From Jannaschia sp. Os4 (lineage in GTDB: Bacteria; Pseudomonadota; Alphaproteobacteria; Rhodobacterales; Rhodobacteraceae): a stretch of DNA of 64,000 nucleotides. Location of the stretch: positions 248,001 through 312,000 of the forward strand of contig NZ_JAFCAR010000001.1 in assembly GCF_016820245.1 (NCBI RefSeq), in the 5' to 3' direction. The notes below the pieces were generated by a model that was given only the letters and a program-made list of their open reading frames with translations, ran no database searches and was not told the origin of the DNA. The position numbers were made by a program, and so were the translations under genes. This document shows positions 16,718 through 25,830 of the stretch, piece after piece (position 1 is the first letter of the stretch; each line of letters begins with the position of its first letter).

Positions 16718-17239
16718 ATGGACACCATGACGATCACCAAGGCCGGCGGCGCCTTCTGCGGCGCGCTGCTGATCTTCCTGCTGGGCGTCTGGGCGGCCGA
16801 GAGCCTGTATCACGTGGGGCACGAAGGCCACGGCGACGAGGTGGCCATGGGCTACCTGATCGAGGTCGAGGAGGAGGGCGGCGCGACCGAGACGGCCGAG
16901 GCCGAGCCCGAGATCCCCTTCGAGGAGGTCTACGTGAACGCCTCCGCCGAGGCGGGCGAGGGCCTGTGGCGCCAGTGCTCGGCCTGCCACAAGCTCGACG
17001 GCTCGAACGGGACGGGCCCCTACCTCAACGGCGTCGTGGGCCGGGACAAGGGCGCGGTCGAGGGCTACAGCTACTCGGGCACGCTGGCCGAGATGGAGGG
17101 CGACTGGACGCCCGAGAACATCTCCGGCTTCCTGCTGAACCCCAAGGAATATGCGCCGGGCACCAAGATGGCCTATCGCGGCATGGCCGATGTGGAGGAC
17201 CGGGCGAACCTGATCGCCTATCTCGCCTCGCAGCAGTGA
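16718..17239 (+). CDS. membrane-anchored cytochrome c (CycM-type)
   Basis: 173 residues. An uncleaved membrane anchor covers residues 8-28 (GGAFCGALLIFLLGVWAAESL), then comes an acidic E-rich linker, then a class I cytochrome c domain with the haem site CSACH (87-91) and a distal methionine in GTKMAYRG. In Rhodobacteraceae and Paracoccus such anchored cytochromes (c-y or c552) pass electrons from the bc1 complex to the aa3 oxidase. The oxidase genes about 11 kb away are consistent with that role but do not prove it. Confidence 0.88.
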   Translation: MDTMTITKAGGAFCGALLIFLLGVWAAESLYHVGHEGHGDEVAMGYLIEVEEEGGATETAEAEPEIPFEEVYVNASAEAGEGLWRQCSACHKLDGSNGTGPYLNGVVGRDKGAVEGYSYSGTLAEMEGDWTPENISGFLLNPKEYAPGTKMAYRGMADVEDRANLIAYLASQQ

Positions 17240-17268
17240 ACCGACGCGGGCCGCGCGCCCGCGACCGG

Positions 17269-17312
17269 GACGAAGGGGCTCGTGCCGGCGACGGCGCGGG
17301 CCCCTTCGCGTC
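17269..17312 (+). terminator. possible terminator after the cytochrome gene
   Basis: GACGAAGGGGC pairs with GCCCCTTCGCGTC, with a two-base bulge and a loop of about 20 bases, 30 bases after the cytochrome stop. The large loop makes it a weaker candidate than the other hairpins listed here. Confidence 0.35.
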
Positions 17313-17399
17313 GGAGGGTCCGTCGTGCCGTGCGGCCGACACCCCCCGGTGACGGAGGGTGCCTGCGGCCACCGGAGCGCATGGGGCGACGGCGCGGTC

Positions 17400-19001
17400 C
17401 TAATGCCCGCCGTCGAGCGTGCCCGTCCGCACGCCGTAGTTCGCCGCGACCCCGTAGGTCGGGTCGTCGGCCTGCTGCACCACGAGCTGCCCCGCCCGGC
17501 GCAGGAGCCGCTGGCAGTCGCGGCTCAGGTGGCGCAGCTCGATCCGCTTGCCCACCGCCTCGTACTTGGCCGCCACCGCGTCGATCGCCTGCAGCGCCGA
17601 CTGGTCCGCCACCCGCGAGCGGGCGAAGTCCACGACCACGAGGTCGGGGTCGCCCTCGGGGTCGAACATCTCTTGAAAGCCCGTGGCCGAGCCGAAGAAG
17701 AGCGGCCCCTCCAACTCGTAGTACTTGGCGCCGTTCTCGCCCACGTGAGTGTTGGCGCGGATGCGGCGCGCGTTCTCCCACGCGTAGGCCAGCGCCGAGA
17801 CGATGACGCCCACCACCACCGCGATGGCGAGGTCGGTTAGCACGGTCACCACCGTCACCAGCACGATCACCACCGCGTCGGTGCGGGGCACCTTGCGCAG
17901 GATGGTCAGCGAGTTCCACGCGAAGGTGCCGATGACGACCATGAACATCACGCCCACGAGCGCCGCCAAGGGGATACGCTCGATCAGGGGGGCCGCCACG
18001 AGGATGAAGGCCAGCAGGAACAGCGCAGCCGAGATGCCCGACACCCGCGTGCGCCCGCCCGACTTCACGTTGATCATCGACTGCCCGATCATCGCGCAGC
18101 CGCCCATGCCGCCGAAGAAGCCGGTCACGGTGTTGGCCGCGCCCTGCGCAATGCACTCTTGGCTGGCGCCGCCCCGCTGGCCCGTGATCTCGCCCACGAG
18201 GTTCAGGGTCAGCAGCGACTCGATCAGGCCGATGGCGGCGAGGATCATCGCGTAGGGCAGGATGATCTGCAGCGTCTCCAGGTTCAGCGGCACCAGCGGC
18301 AGGTGGAACTGCGGCAGGCCGCCCGCGATGGAGGCCATGTCGCCCACGGTGGGCGTCGGCAGGCCGAGGCCGATCACGATCAGCGCCGTCACCGCGATGC
18401 CCGCCAGCGGCGCGGGGATCGCCGCCGTGAGCTTGGGCAGCCCCCAGATGACGCCCATGGTCAGCGCGACCAGCCCCAGCATCAGCGCGATGTCCTGCGG
18501 CGGCAGCCATTGCCCGTCGCTCGTGCGGAACTGCGTGAGCTGGGCGAGGAAGATGACGATGGCCAGACCGTTCACGAAGCCCAGCATGACGGGGTGCGGC
18601 ACGAGGCGGATGAACTTGCCCCATTGCAGCAGGCCCACGGCGATCTGGATGATTCCCATCAACACGACGGTGGCGAAGAGGTACTCCACCCCGTGCTGGG
18701 CCACGAGGGAGACCATCACGACCGCCAGCGCGCCCGTCGCGCCCGAGATCATGCCGGGCCGCCCGCCGAACAGCGCCGTGATGAGCCCCACGAGGAACGC
18801 CGCGTAGAGGCCCACCAGCGGGTTCACCCCGGCCACGAAGGCGAAGGCCACCGCCTCGGGGACGAGGGCCAGCGCGACCGTGAGGCCCGCGAGGATCTCG
18901 ATCCGGAAGCGCGCGGGCGTCAGCGGGTCGGTCGGCGCGAGGCGCAGGTCGGGGCGGAAGCGGGCGGCGAGCGCCGCCCATGGCTGGTCGGTGGAGGCCA
19001 T
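17400..19001 (-). CDS. SulP family anion transporter with STAS domain
   Basis: 533 residues. About ten to twelve hydrophobic segments cover residues 35-400, including the SulP signatures [23 protein letters not shown] and [17 protein letters not shown] cytoplasmic STAS domain follows (residues about 410-510). SulP proteins move sulfate, bicarbonate or other small anions with sodium or proton coupling. No sulfate-assimilation gene is adjacent, so the anion is unassigned. It is a single gene facing the cytochrome gene and divergent from mtnP. Confidence 0.9.
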   Translation of the reverse strand: MASTDQPWAALAARFRPDLRLAPTDPLTPARFRIEILAGLTVALALVPEAVAFAFVAGVNPLVGLYAAFLVGLITALFGGRPGMISGATGALAVVMVSLVAQHGVEYLFATVVLMGIIQIAVGLLQWGKFIRLVPHPVMLGFVNGLAIVIFLAQLTQFRTSDGQWLPPQDIALMLGLVALTMGVIWGLPKLTAAIPAPLAGIAVTALIVIGLGLPTPTVGDMASIAGGLPQFHLPLVPLNLETLQIILPYAMILAAIGLIESLLTLNLVGEITGQRGGASQECIAQGAANTVTGFFGGMGGCAMIGQSMINVKSGGRTRVSGISAALFLLAFILVAAPLIERIPLAALVGVMFMVVIGTFAWNSLTILRKVPRTDAVVIVLVTVVTVLTDLAIAVVVGVIVSALAYAWENARRIRANTHVGENGAKYYELEGPLFFGSATGFQEMFDPEGDPDLVVVDFARSRVADQSALQAIDAVAAKYEAVGKRIELRHLSRDCQRLLRRAGQLVVQQADDPTYGVAANYGVRTGTLDGGH

Positions 19002-19057
19002 CGGGTGTCTCGGGAACTGTCTGAGGTTGGGCGCCCCCTACGCCCCTCCGTCCGCGA

Positions 19058-19086
19058 TTGACAGGGGGGCGGGCCGGGCCATCCTG
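19058..19086 (+). promoter_or_regulatory. candidate promoter of mtnP
   Basis: A perfect TTGACA is followed after 17 bases by ATCCTG, a poor -10 element. Transcription would begin about 17-20 bases before the mtnP start, leaving room for the GGAGGGG-type ribosome binding site. Confidence 0.3.
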
Positions 19087-19109
19087 CGGGAGGGGCAGGG
19101 AGAAGGCGG

Positions 19110-19970
19110 ATGCGGAAGCTTGGCGTGATCGGCGGATCGGGGGTCTACGCGGTCGAGGGGCTGGCCGACACGCGCACGCGCGCCGTCGACACGCCGTGGG
19201 GCATGCCGTCCGACGCGCTGACCGAAGGGGCCGTGGACGGGGTGGAGGTGGCCTTCCTCCCCCGCCACGGGCGCGGCCACGTCCACTCCCCCTCGGAGGT
19301 GCCGTTCCGCGCCAACGTCGCCGCGCTGAAGATGGCGGGCTGCACCGACGTGCTGGCCGTCTCGGCCGTGGGGTCGTTCCGCGAGGAGATGGCGCCGGGC
19401 CACTTCGTGGCGGTCGATCAGTTCGTGGACCGGACCAAGGGCCGGGCGCGGTCCTTCTTCGGGACGGGTTGCGTGGCGCACGTGTCGCTGGCGCACCCCA
19501 CCTGCGCGCGCCTGTCGGCGCTAGCGGCCGGGGCCGCGCGGGAGGCGGGCGCCACGGTGCACGACGCGGGCACCTACCTCGCGATGGAGGGGCCGGCCTT
19601 CTCGACGGTGGCCGAGTCGCGCCTCTACCGATCGTGGGGCTGCGACGTGATCGGGATGACCAACATGCCCGAGGCCGCGCTCTGCCGGGAGGCGGAGATG
19701 TGCTACGCGGCCCTCGCGATGGTGACGGACTACGACTCGTGGCACCCCGAGCACGACACCGTGGACATCGCGGCCATCGTCGCCACGCTGGGCGGCAACG
19801 CCGCCCGTGCCCGCGCCACCGTCGCCGCCATGCCCGCGCGCCTCGCCGACGACGGCCCCTGCCCCCACGGCTGCGACCGCGCGCTGGAGCATGCCGTGAT
19901 GACCAAGCCCGAGGCCCGCGACCCCGCCCTCGTGGACCGGCTGCGCGCCGTGGCGGGCCGCGTCCTGTGA
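19110..19970 (+). CDS. mtnP: S-methyl-5'-thioadenosine phosphorylase
   Basis: 286 residues. The phosphate-binding GGSGVY, the segment FLPRHGRGHVHSPSEVPFRAN, and YLAMEGPAFST and MTNMPEAALCREAEMCYA identify the MTA phosphorylase subgroup of the PNP family. It splits methylthioadenosine, released by polyamine or homoserine-lactone synthesis, into adenine and methylthioribose 1-phosphate. Its adenine product is the substrate of apt, two genes downstream. The start follows a purine-rich ribosome binding region, and the stop overlaps the DUF2927 gene by four bases. Confidence 0.95.
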   Translation: MRKLGVIGGSGVYAVEGLADTRTRAVDTPWGMPSDALTEGAVDGVEVAFLPRHGRGHVHSPSEVPFRANVAALKMAGCTDVLAVSAVGSFREEMAPGHFVAVDQFVDRTKGRARSFFGTGCVAHVSLAHPTCARLSALAAGAAREAGATVHDAGTYLAMEGPAFSTVAESRLYRSWGCDVIGMTNMPEAALCREAEMCYAALAMVTDYDSWHPEHDTVDIAAIVATLGGNAARARATVAAMPARLADDGPCPHGCDRALEHAVMTKPEARDPALVDRLRAVAGRVL

Positions 19971-20629
19971 GGTGGCTGCTCGCGGCGCTCCTCGCCGTCC
20001 CGGCCCACGCGCAGGAGTTCGTGGAGGTCGATCGGCGCCTCACGGACGCCGAGTTCCACCGCCTCGTGGCCTGCGGCGCCCGTCCGGGCCTCGGCTGCAC
20101 CAAGCCCTTCGTCCGCTGGCCCGACGCGGCGCGCGACCCGCTGACCGTGGGGTTCGCGGAAGGGCTGGACATGCTCCGCGACTACCAACGCGCGCTGTTC
20201 GAGGCGGGCCTGTCCCGCGTGGTGGAGGAGGTGAACGGCGTCGGCGCGGGCATCCGGCTGCGACGCGACGACGACGCCCCCGACGTCGCCATCCACGTCG
20301 TCCCCACGCCGCCCGGCCTCGAGATCGCGGGCACCGGGGTCGAGGCGCTGGACGGGCGCCCCCTGCCGCTCGCGCTCGTGGCGGTCCGCCGGAGCCGCGA
20401 CGCGCCCGACCTCATCGCCGAGGCCGACATCGCCATCTCCCGCCACATCCGCCGCCGGGAGATCGGGCCGGTGCTCTTGGAGGAGGTGGTGCAGGCGCTC
20501 GGCCTGCTCACGGATGTGGCGGGGGCTGTCTATCACCGCTCGGTCTTCTATGAGAGCGGCAACTCGGTGCCCTTCCTGCGCGGGCAGGACGCGGCCGCCC
20601 TGCGCCTGCACTACCCTCCGGAGGGCTGA
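19967..20629 (+). CDS. DUF2927 secreted protein
   Basis: 220 residues from a GTG start that overlaps the mtnP stop (GTGA). A signal peptide ([15 protein letters not shown]) leads to a mature domain with [23 protein letters not shown], the helix typical of DUF2927 proteins, which look like degenerate metalloprotease-fold proteins. No catalytic site is established. Its place between mtnP and apt looks accidental in functional terms, though the three are translated together. Confidence 0.8.
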   Translation: MRWLLAALLAVPAHAQEFVEVDRRLTDAEFHRLVACGARPGLGCTKPFVRWPDAARDPLTVGFAEGLDMLRDYQRALFEAGLSRVVEEVNGVGAGIRLRRDDDAPDVAIHVVPTPPGLEIAGTGVEALDGRPLPLALVAVRRSRDAPDLIAEADIAISRHIRRREIGPVLLEEVVQALGLLTDVAGAVYHRSVFYESGNSVPFLRGQDAAALRLHYPPEG

Positions 20630-20631
20630 CC

Positions 20632-21168
20632 TTGGACCACCGCGCCGTCGCCGACTACATCCGCACGATCCCCGACTTCCCCCACGAGGGGATCCTGTTC
20701 CGGGACGTCACCACCCTCTTCGCCGACCCGCGGGGCCTGCGCCTCGCCGTGGACCAGCTGCTCGCGCCCTTCGCAGGGCAGACCATCGACGCGGTGGCGG
20801 GGCTGGAGGCGCGGGGCTTCATCCTCGGGGGAGCGGTGGCGCACCAGCTGGGGACCGGGTTCGTGCCGCTGCGCAAGAAGGGCAAGCTGCCCGGCGCGAC
20901 CTACGAGCAGGACTACGCGCTGGAGTACGGCACCGCGACCTTGGAGGTGCACCGCGACGCGCTGGAGCCCGGCGCGCGCGTGCTGATCGTGGACGACCTT
21001 CTGGCGACGGGCGGGACGGCCAAGGCGGGGATCGAGCTGATGGACCGGCTGGGCGCCGAGGTCGTCGCCTGCGCCTTCGTGGTGGAGCTGCCCGAGCTGG
21101 GCGGGCGGGGCGTGGTCGAGGGGATGGGCCATTCGGTCCACGCGCTCTGCGCCTTCGACGGGGCGTGA
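20632..21168 (+). CDS. apt: adenine phosphoribosyltransferase
   Basis: 178 residues. The PRPP-binding motif [13 protein letters not shown] lies at residues 117-129, preceded by [17 protein letters not shown] and EARGFILG, all characteristic of Apt. It salvages adenine to AMP. The start is TTG 20632, three bases after the DUF2927 stop, with GGAGGG seven bases upstream; no ATG or GTG gives the conserved N-terminus. It completes the mtnP-DUF2927-apt unit, so MTA adenine can be recycled directly. Confidence 0.95.
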   Translation: MDHRAVADYIRTIPDFPHEGILFRDVTTLFADPRGLRLAVDQLLAPFAGQTIDAVAGLEARGFILGGAVAHQLGTGFVPLRKKGKLPGATYEQDYALEYGTATLEVHRDALEPGARVLIVDDLLATGGTAKAGIELMDRLGAEVVACAFVVELPELGGRGVVEGMGHSVHALCAFDGA

Positions 21169-21178
21169 CCGTCGGCCG

Positions 21179-21193
21179 TTAACCCTCCGTTCA
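21179..21193 (+). promoter_or_regulatory. CtrA-like box after apt
   Basis: TTAA-CCCTCCG-TTCA, 11 bases past the apt stop in a gap between convergent genes. It is followed by a hairpin (GGTCTGC at 21203-21209 with GCAGACC at 21226-21232) and a terminator, so it may serve a small RNA rather than a protein gene. Confidence 0.3.
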
Positions 21194-21245
21194 CCCGAAT
21201 CGGGTCTGCGTGGCGCAGCGGCGATGCAGACCGCCGCGTCCCCCC

Positions 21246-21276
21246 ACGCCCCGCCGGTTCCCCTCCGGCGGGGCGT
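21246..21276. terminator. bidirectional terminator between apt and the FAD oxidoreductase
   Basis: A perfect 12-base stem (ACGCCCCGCCGG with CCGGCGGGGCGT) and a seven-base loop. It lies between two convergent genes and can act in both directions. Confidence 0.7.
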
Positions 21277-21282
21277 ATTCCG

Positions 21283-22686
21283 TCACCGCGCCCTGAGCAC
21301 CGCGCCGGGGTTCATGATCCCCTTCGGGTCCAGCGCGCCCTTTATCGCGCGCATCGCCGCCAGCTTCACCGGATCGACGTAGCGCTCCAAGTCGTCCACC
21401 TTGAGCCGCCCCACCCCGTGCTCGGCGCTGACGGACCCGCCGAACCGGTGGACCACGTCGTGCACCGCCCGCTTGATCGCGTCGCGCCGGTCCTCGTGAT
21501 CGGCCCGGCTCTCGCCCGGGACGGGGAACACGTTGAAGTGCAGGTTGCCGTCGCCCACGTGGCCGAAGCAGTTGATGCGGAACCGTCCCACCGCCGCGAC
21601 CGCCGCCGTCGCCTCGGGGATGAAGGCGGGGATCGCCGCCGTGGGCACGGAGATGTCGTGGCTGCTGACCGCGCCGACCTTGCGGTTGGCCAGCGGGATC
21701 GACTCGCGCACCGCCCACATCTCCGCGCGCTGCCCCTCGGACTGCGCGACCACCCCGTCCGAGACGAGCCCCGCCTCCGTCCCCGCCTCGAACAGGTCGA
21801 GGAGCGCGGCCTCGGGGTCGCCGGAGGCCGACAGGCCGAGGTCGATCAGCACCGACCAGTCGGGGCGGCCCAGCGGCAGGCGCACGTCCGGCATGTGCTC
21901 CGCCAGCGCGTCGAGGCCGAAGCGCCCGATCAGCTCGAAGGCCGAGACGCCCTCGCCGATGCGGTCGCGCGCGAGGTTGAGCAGGTCCAGCGCCGCCGCG
22001 GGGTCGCGCACGACCATCATCGCCGCTCCCGCCTTCGCAGGGCGCGGATGCAGGCGCAGCGTGGCCGCCGTGATGATGCCCAGCGTCCCCTCGGCCCCGA
22101 TCATCAGGTGGCGCAGGTCGTAGCCGGTGTTGTTCTTCCGCAGGGGCGACAGCCCCCGCAGGACCGACCCGTCGGGCAGCACCGCCTCCAGCCCGAGGCA
22201 GAGGTCGCGCGCGTTCCCGTAGCGCAGCACGTTCACGCCCCCCGCGTTGGTCGCCATCACCCCGCCGATCCGGGCGCTGCCTTGGCTCGCGATGGTCAGC
22301 GGGAACAGGCGGTCCACCCCCTCCGCCGCCTCCTGCGCGGCCTGCAGCGTCACGCCCGCCTCGGCCACCAGCGCGTTCTCGGTCGCGTCCACCTCGCGGA
22401 TGGCGGACATGCGCTCCAGCGACAGGATCACCGGCTCCAGATCGCCCGAGACCTGCCCACCGACCAGCCCCGTGCCCCCGCCATAGGGCACGACCGGCAC
22501 GCCGTGCTCGGCACAGTGGGACACGACGCGCGCCACCTCCTCGGTCGAGGCGGGCGACACCAGCAGCCCGCCCCGCCCGGCCCACCGCCCCCGCGGCTCC
22601 TCGAGGTAGCGGGGCTGGAGGTTTGGGAAGGTCTTGGGCGGGAGGGCCGCGCGGAGGTCGGGCTCGATCTTGGAGAAGGCGGTCAT
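21283..22686 (-). CDS. FAD-binding 2-hydroxyacid oxidoreductase (GlcD/D-2-hydroxyglutarate dehydrogenase-like)
   Basis: 467 residues with the PCMH-type FAD domain motif VPYGGGTGLVGGQ, then IGGVMATNAGGVNVLRYG and RKNNTGYDLRHLMIGAEGTLGI, and the C-terminal HVGDGNLHFN and SAEHGVGRLK that bind FAD and substrate. These enzymes oxidise D-lactate, glycolate or D-2-hydroxyglutarate and pass electrons to a carrier. Single-gene members without glcE and glcF are usually of the D-2-hydroxyglutarate or D-lactate type. It overlaps the upstream MBL gene by four bases (ATGA). Confidence 0.88.
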   Translation of the reverse strand: MTAFSKIEPDLRAALPPKTFPNLQPRYLEEPRGRWAGRGGLLVSPASTEEVARVVSHCAEHGVPVVPYGGGTGLVGGQVSGDLEPVILSLERMSAIREVDATENALVAEAGVTLQAAQEAAEGVDRLFPLTIASQGSARIGGVMATNAGGVNVLRYGNARDLCLGLEAVLPDGSVLRGLSPLRKNNTGYDLRHLMIGAEGTLGIITAATLRLHPRPAKAGAAMMVVRDPAAALDLLNLARDRIGEGVSAFELIGRFGLDALAEHMPDVRLPLGRPDWSVLIDLGLSASGDPEAALLDLFEAGTEAGLVSDGVVAQSEGQRAEMWAVRESIPLANRKVGAVSSHDISVPTAAIPAFIPEATAAVAAVGRFRINCFGHVGDGNLHFNVFPVPGESRADHEDRRDAIKRAVHDVVHRFGGSVSAEHGVGRLKVDDLERYVDPVKLAAMRAIKGALDPKGIMNPGAVLRAR

Positions 22687-23498
22687 TCATCCCTCAGGAA
22701 GCGCGGCGGCAGGACGATCACCGTGGGCCGGTCGGGCAGCGTGCGCAAGGAGACGTCGATGTGGGACTCCGCGCGGCGCTCGATCGGGAAGGTCCCCTCC
22801 ATGTCGCGCAGGAAGGCCTGCAGCGTCCCCTCGCCGAACCAGTGCATCGGCAGGATCACCGAGGACCGCAGCCGCCCCAGCACGCGGATCAGCGTCTCGC
22901 GCGGCAGCGTCAGGCCCCCGTCCACCGGGGCCATCACGACGTCGAGGCGGCCCAGCGCGGCGTAGTCCTCGGGCGAGGGCTCGTGATGCAGGTGGCCCAG
23001 ATGCCCGATGCACAGGCCGCCCACCTCGAACACGAAGATCGAGTTGCCGTTGTCCTCGCCCCCCTGCCCCGGGCGCAGGTCGGTCGAGACGGAGCGGACC
23101 AGCATCTCGCCCAAGTCGAGATGGTGGTCGGCGGGCTGGCCGGGCCGCTCGACGTTCCAGCCGGGCAGGATGTGGGGGATGTCCGGGTCGGGCGTGGGAT
23201 CCCAATGGGTGATGTGGCCGCGGTTCATGGTGACGACGTCGGGCCGGGCGACCTGCCCGACGTAGCCGTTGAAGTCGGTCACGGCGCGCAGGCCGCCCGG
23301 GGTCTCCAGCATGAACATCGAGTGGTCCACGTAGGAGAGGCGGACCGTGAACGCGTCCGGCAGGGGCGCGCCGTATGCAACGCGGTGGACGTATTCGAGG
23401 CCCGGCGCCTGCGCGATGGCGATGCAGTGCGACGGGCGGCGGTCCTGCGCGGCGGCGGGCGCGGCGAGCAGCAGCAGGACAAGGAGCAGTCGGATCAT
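22683..23498 (-). CDS. secreted MBL-fold metallo-hydrolase-like protein
   Basis: 271 residues. A signal peptide (LLLVLLLLAAPAAAQ) precedes an UlaG-like metallo-beta-lactamase fold: SMFMLETPGGLRAVTDF, then RGHITHWD where HxHxDH is normally found, GLCIGHLGHLHHEP and LPMHWFGEG. The altered metal motif leaves its hydrolase activity uncertain. Start ATG 23498 gives the signal peptide; a longer frame upstream adds arginine-rich sequence. It is the first gene of a two-gene unit with the FAD oxidoreductase. Confidence 0.75.
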   Translation of the reverse strand: MIRLLLVLLLLAAPAAAQDRRPSHCIAIAQAPGLEYVHRVAYGAPLPDAFTVRLSYVDHSMFMLETPGGLRAVTDFNGYVGQVARPDVVTMNRGHITHWDPTPDPDIPHILPGWNVERPGQPADHHLDLGEMLVRSVSTDLRPGQGGEDNGNSIFVFEVGGLCIGHLGHLHHEPSPEDYAALGRLDVVMAPVDGGLTLPRETLIRVLGRLRSSVILPMHWFGEGTLQAFLRDMEGTFPIERRAESHIDVSLRTLPDRPTVIVLPPRFLRDE

Positions 23499-23598
23499 GG
23501 GCGGGTGCCTCCTGCGGACAGGATAGCGGGTCCGCGGCGCGGAGACAGGGCGCGCTTCGCCGCGCCGCCGCACGAGCCGGGGCGGCGCGGTCCGCGCC

Positions 23599-23853
23599 CT
23601 AGAGGTCGTCCCAGCCCATCCCGCGCTTGGCCAGCTTGCGCGCGTAGGCCGTGCGCCAGCCTTCGAAGCCCCCCATCGCCGTCTGCTGCGCGCGCACCAG
23701 CGCGACGAAGCCGCGGCGCGCCTCACGGCCCTTGGCCGCCTTGCCCAGCCGCTTCTGCGCCTTCGTCATGGAGCAGGCGATGCAATGCGCCCCCGCCGGA
23801 CCCGCGCGGCGGTAGCGGCACACGTCGATGCAGGGCGAGGGCGGCTTCCTCAT
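23599..23853 (-). CDS. DUF1289 protein
   Basis: 84 residues. An N-terminal cysteine cluster CIDVCRYRRAGPAGAHCIAC (C-x3-C then C-x2-C) is the DUF1289 signature, followed by a basic helical tail ending in GMGWDDL. The cysteines probably bind a metal, but no function has been established. It is the last leftward gene before the MBL gene, separated from it by 100 bases of GC-rich sequence with hairpin potential. Confidence 0.85.
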   Translation of the reverse strand: MRKPPSPCIDVCRYRRAGPAGAHCIACSMTKAQKRLGKAAKGREARRGFVALVRAQQTAMGGFEGWRTAYARKLAKRGMGWDDL

Positions 23854-23986
23854 CGCCCGGCCCGTCCGGCGCGCCCCTCGCCGCGCCCGGAAGGCCGCCG
23901 CATCTTGCCGGAGGGGCCGACGACGTGCCCCGCGATCCGAGGCGCCATCGGGACGTGGCCCCGCCCTCGGCGGCCCGCCCCGCCGC

Positions 23987-24574
23987 TCACCCCGCCTCCG
24001 TCCGGCCCCGCCGGTCGCCGCGCAGCATCGCGTAGAGGACATGGTTGCGCCATCGTCCCCCGATCTGGAGATAGCTCTGGGCGACGCCCTCGTACTTGAA
24101 CCCCACCCGTTCCAAGAGCGCGCGGGAGGCGGCGTTCTCGGGCAGGCAGGCGGCCTCCAGACGCGACAGGTCGAGGCGGCCGAAGGCGTGGTGGCCGACC
24201 GCCTCGAGCGCCTCGCGCATGTAGCCCTGCCGCTGATGCCGCTCTCCGGTCCAGTAGCCCATCGTCCCGGTCTGCGACGGCCCCCGCCGGATGTTGTCCA
24301 GCGTCAGCGCGCCCAAGAGCGCGCCGTCCGCCTTGCGGGTCAGGAACAGCGCCACGGCGCTGCCCTGCGACCACGAGCGGTTGGCCCAGTAGACGCGGTT
24401 GGTGAACGCCTTGCGGCTGAGATGGTCCGGCGACCACCTCGGCTCCCAAGGCTGCAGCGCGTCGGCCGACTCGCGGCGAAGGTCCGCCCACTCGCGGAAG
24501 TCGCCGTGGACCGGCAGGCGAAGCAGCAGACGGTCCGTCTCGATCCTCGGCTTCCGCAGCCGTGCGAAGAGCAT
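23987..24574 (-). CDS. GNAT acetyltransferase, RimJ-like
   Basis: 195 residues. It opens RIETDRLLLRLP, the usual RimJ/RimL start, and has GTMGYWTGERHQRQGYMREAL, where the acetyl-CoA pyrophosphate loop (RQGYM) lies, then ENAASRALLERVGF. Family members acetylate the N-terminal alanine of ribosomal proteins S5, S18 or L12, though many have other substrates. Its ATG overlaps the M16 peptidase stop by one base, so it is the last gene of the cox-thrC-M16 run. Confidence 0.87.
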   Translation of the reverse strand: MLFARLRKPRIETDRLLLRLPVHGDFREWADLRRESADALQPWEPRWSPDHLSRKAFTNRVYWANRSWSQGSAVALFLTRKADGALLGALTLDNIRRGPSQTGTMGYWTGERHQRQGYMREALEAVGHHAFGRLDLSRLEAACLPENAASRALLERVGFKYEGVAQSYLQIGGRWRNHVLYAMLRGDRRGRTEAG

Positions 24575-25830
24575 CAGGCGGCCAGCCGCCGGGCGAGGTC
24601 TCCCGCCTCGGGCGCGCCGTCCACCGGGCCGTAGAGGGCAAGGGCGGGCGTCTCGACGAGCAGCTTGGCGGCATGGGCCCGCAGCGTGGCCGCGTCCACC
24701 GAGTCGATGCGCTCAATCGCCTCCGACAGGGGGGGCACCCGGTCCCAGACGGCGAGGACGCGGGCCAGCCGCTCGGCCCGGGCCGAGGGGGATTCCAGAC
24801 CCATCAGCATCCCGGACTTCATCTGCGCGCGGGCGCGGGCGGCCTCCACCTCGGTCATGTCGTCGGCGGCGCGGCGCAGCTCGTCGATCACCAGCTCCGA
24901 CAGGCCCGCGACGTCGTCGCCGCCCGTGCCCGCGTAGATCGTCAGCAGGCCCGTGTCCGAGTAGGCGGCCACCGAGGCGAAGATCGAGTAGCACAGCCCC
25001 CGCTTCTCCCGCGCCTCTTGGAACAGCCGCGAGGACATGCCGCCGCCCAAGGCGCCCGCGAAGACCTGCGCCGCGTAGACCGCGTCGTCGCGGTAGCCGG
25101 GCTGCGGCAGGCCGAGGCAGAGATGCGCCTGCTCCAGCCCCTTCACGCGCCGCACCTCGCCCCCGGCGAAGCGCGCGGCGTCCGGGGTGGCCTGCGGGCG
25201 GGGCGTCAGGTGGCCGAACAGCGTCTCGGCCTGCCGCACGATGGCCTCGTGGTCGACGGCGCCGGCGGCGGCGAGGATGATCTGGTCCGGCCCGTAGTTC
25301 TGCGCCACAAAGCGGCGCAGGTCGTCCGCCCCGAAGGCGCGCACCCGCTCGGCCGGGCCAAGGATCGTGCGGCCCATCGGCTGCTCGGGGTAGGCGGCCT
25401 CCTGCAGCCAGTCGAAGACGATGTCGTCGGGGGTATCCAGCGCCTGCCCGATCTCCTGCAGGATGACGCCGCGCTCGACCTCGATCTCGCGCGGGTCGAA
25501 GACGGGGTCGAGCACGATGTCCGCGATCAGGTCCACGGCCAGCGGCACGTCGTCGCCCAGAACGCGGGCATAGTAGGCCGTCACCTCGCGGGACGTGTAG
25601 GCGTTGATGTAGCCGCCGACGTCCTCGATCTCCTCGGCGATCCGCAGCGCGGTGCGCCGGGTCGTGCCCTTGAAGGCCATGTGCTCGAGGAAGTGGGCGA
25701 CGCCGTTCTGGTCCGGCGTCTCGTGGCGTCCGCCCGCGCCGATCCAGACGCCCACGGCAGCGCTCTCCATCGAGGGCATGTCCTCGGTCACGACGCGGAC
25801 GCCGTTGGGCAGGCGGTGGACGTGGATCAT
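24574..25830 (-). CDS. M16 family zinc peptidase (processing-peptidase type)
   Basis: 418 residues. The inverted zinc motif HFLEH lies at residues 46-50, with the downstream glutamate expected in the helix about 75 residues later (TSREVTAYYARV region). The protein has two M16 domains and the length of the mitochondrial processing peptidase beta-like bacterial subgroup. Its start overlaps the thrC stop (ATGA), a linkage seen repeatedly in alphaproteobacteria without a clear functional reason. Its substrates are unknown. Confidence 0.92.
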   Translation of the reverse strand: MIHVHRLPNGVRVVTEDMPSMESAAVGVWIGAGGRHETPDQNGVAHFLEHMAFKGTTRRTALRIAEEIEDVGGYINAYTSREVTAYYARVLGDDVPLAVDLIADIVLDPVFDPREIEVERGVILQEIGQALDTPDDIVFDWLQEAAYPEQPMGRTILGPAERVRAFGADDLRRFVAQNYGPDQIILAAAGAVDHEAIVRQAETLFGHLTPRPQATPDAARFAGGEVRRVKGLEQAHLCLGLPQPGYRDDAVYAAQVFAGALGGGMSSRLFQEAREKRGLCYSIFASVAAYSDTGLLTIYAGTGGDDVAGLSELVIDELRRAADDMTEVEAARARAQMKSGMLMGLESPSARAERLARVLAVWDRVPPLSEAIERIDSVDAATLRAHAAKLLVETPALALYGPVDGAPEAGDLARRLAA

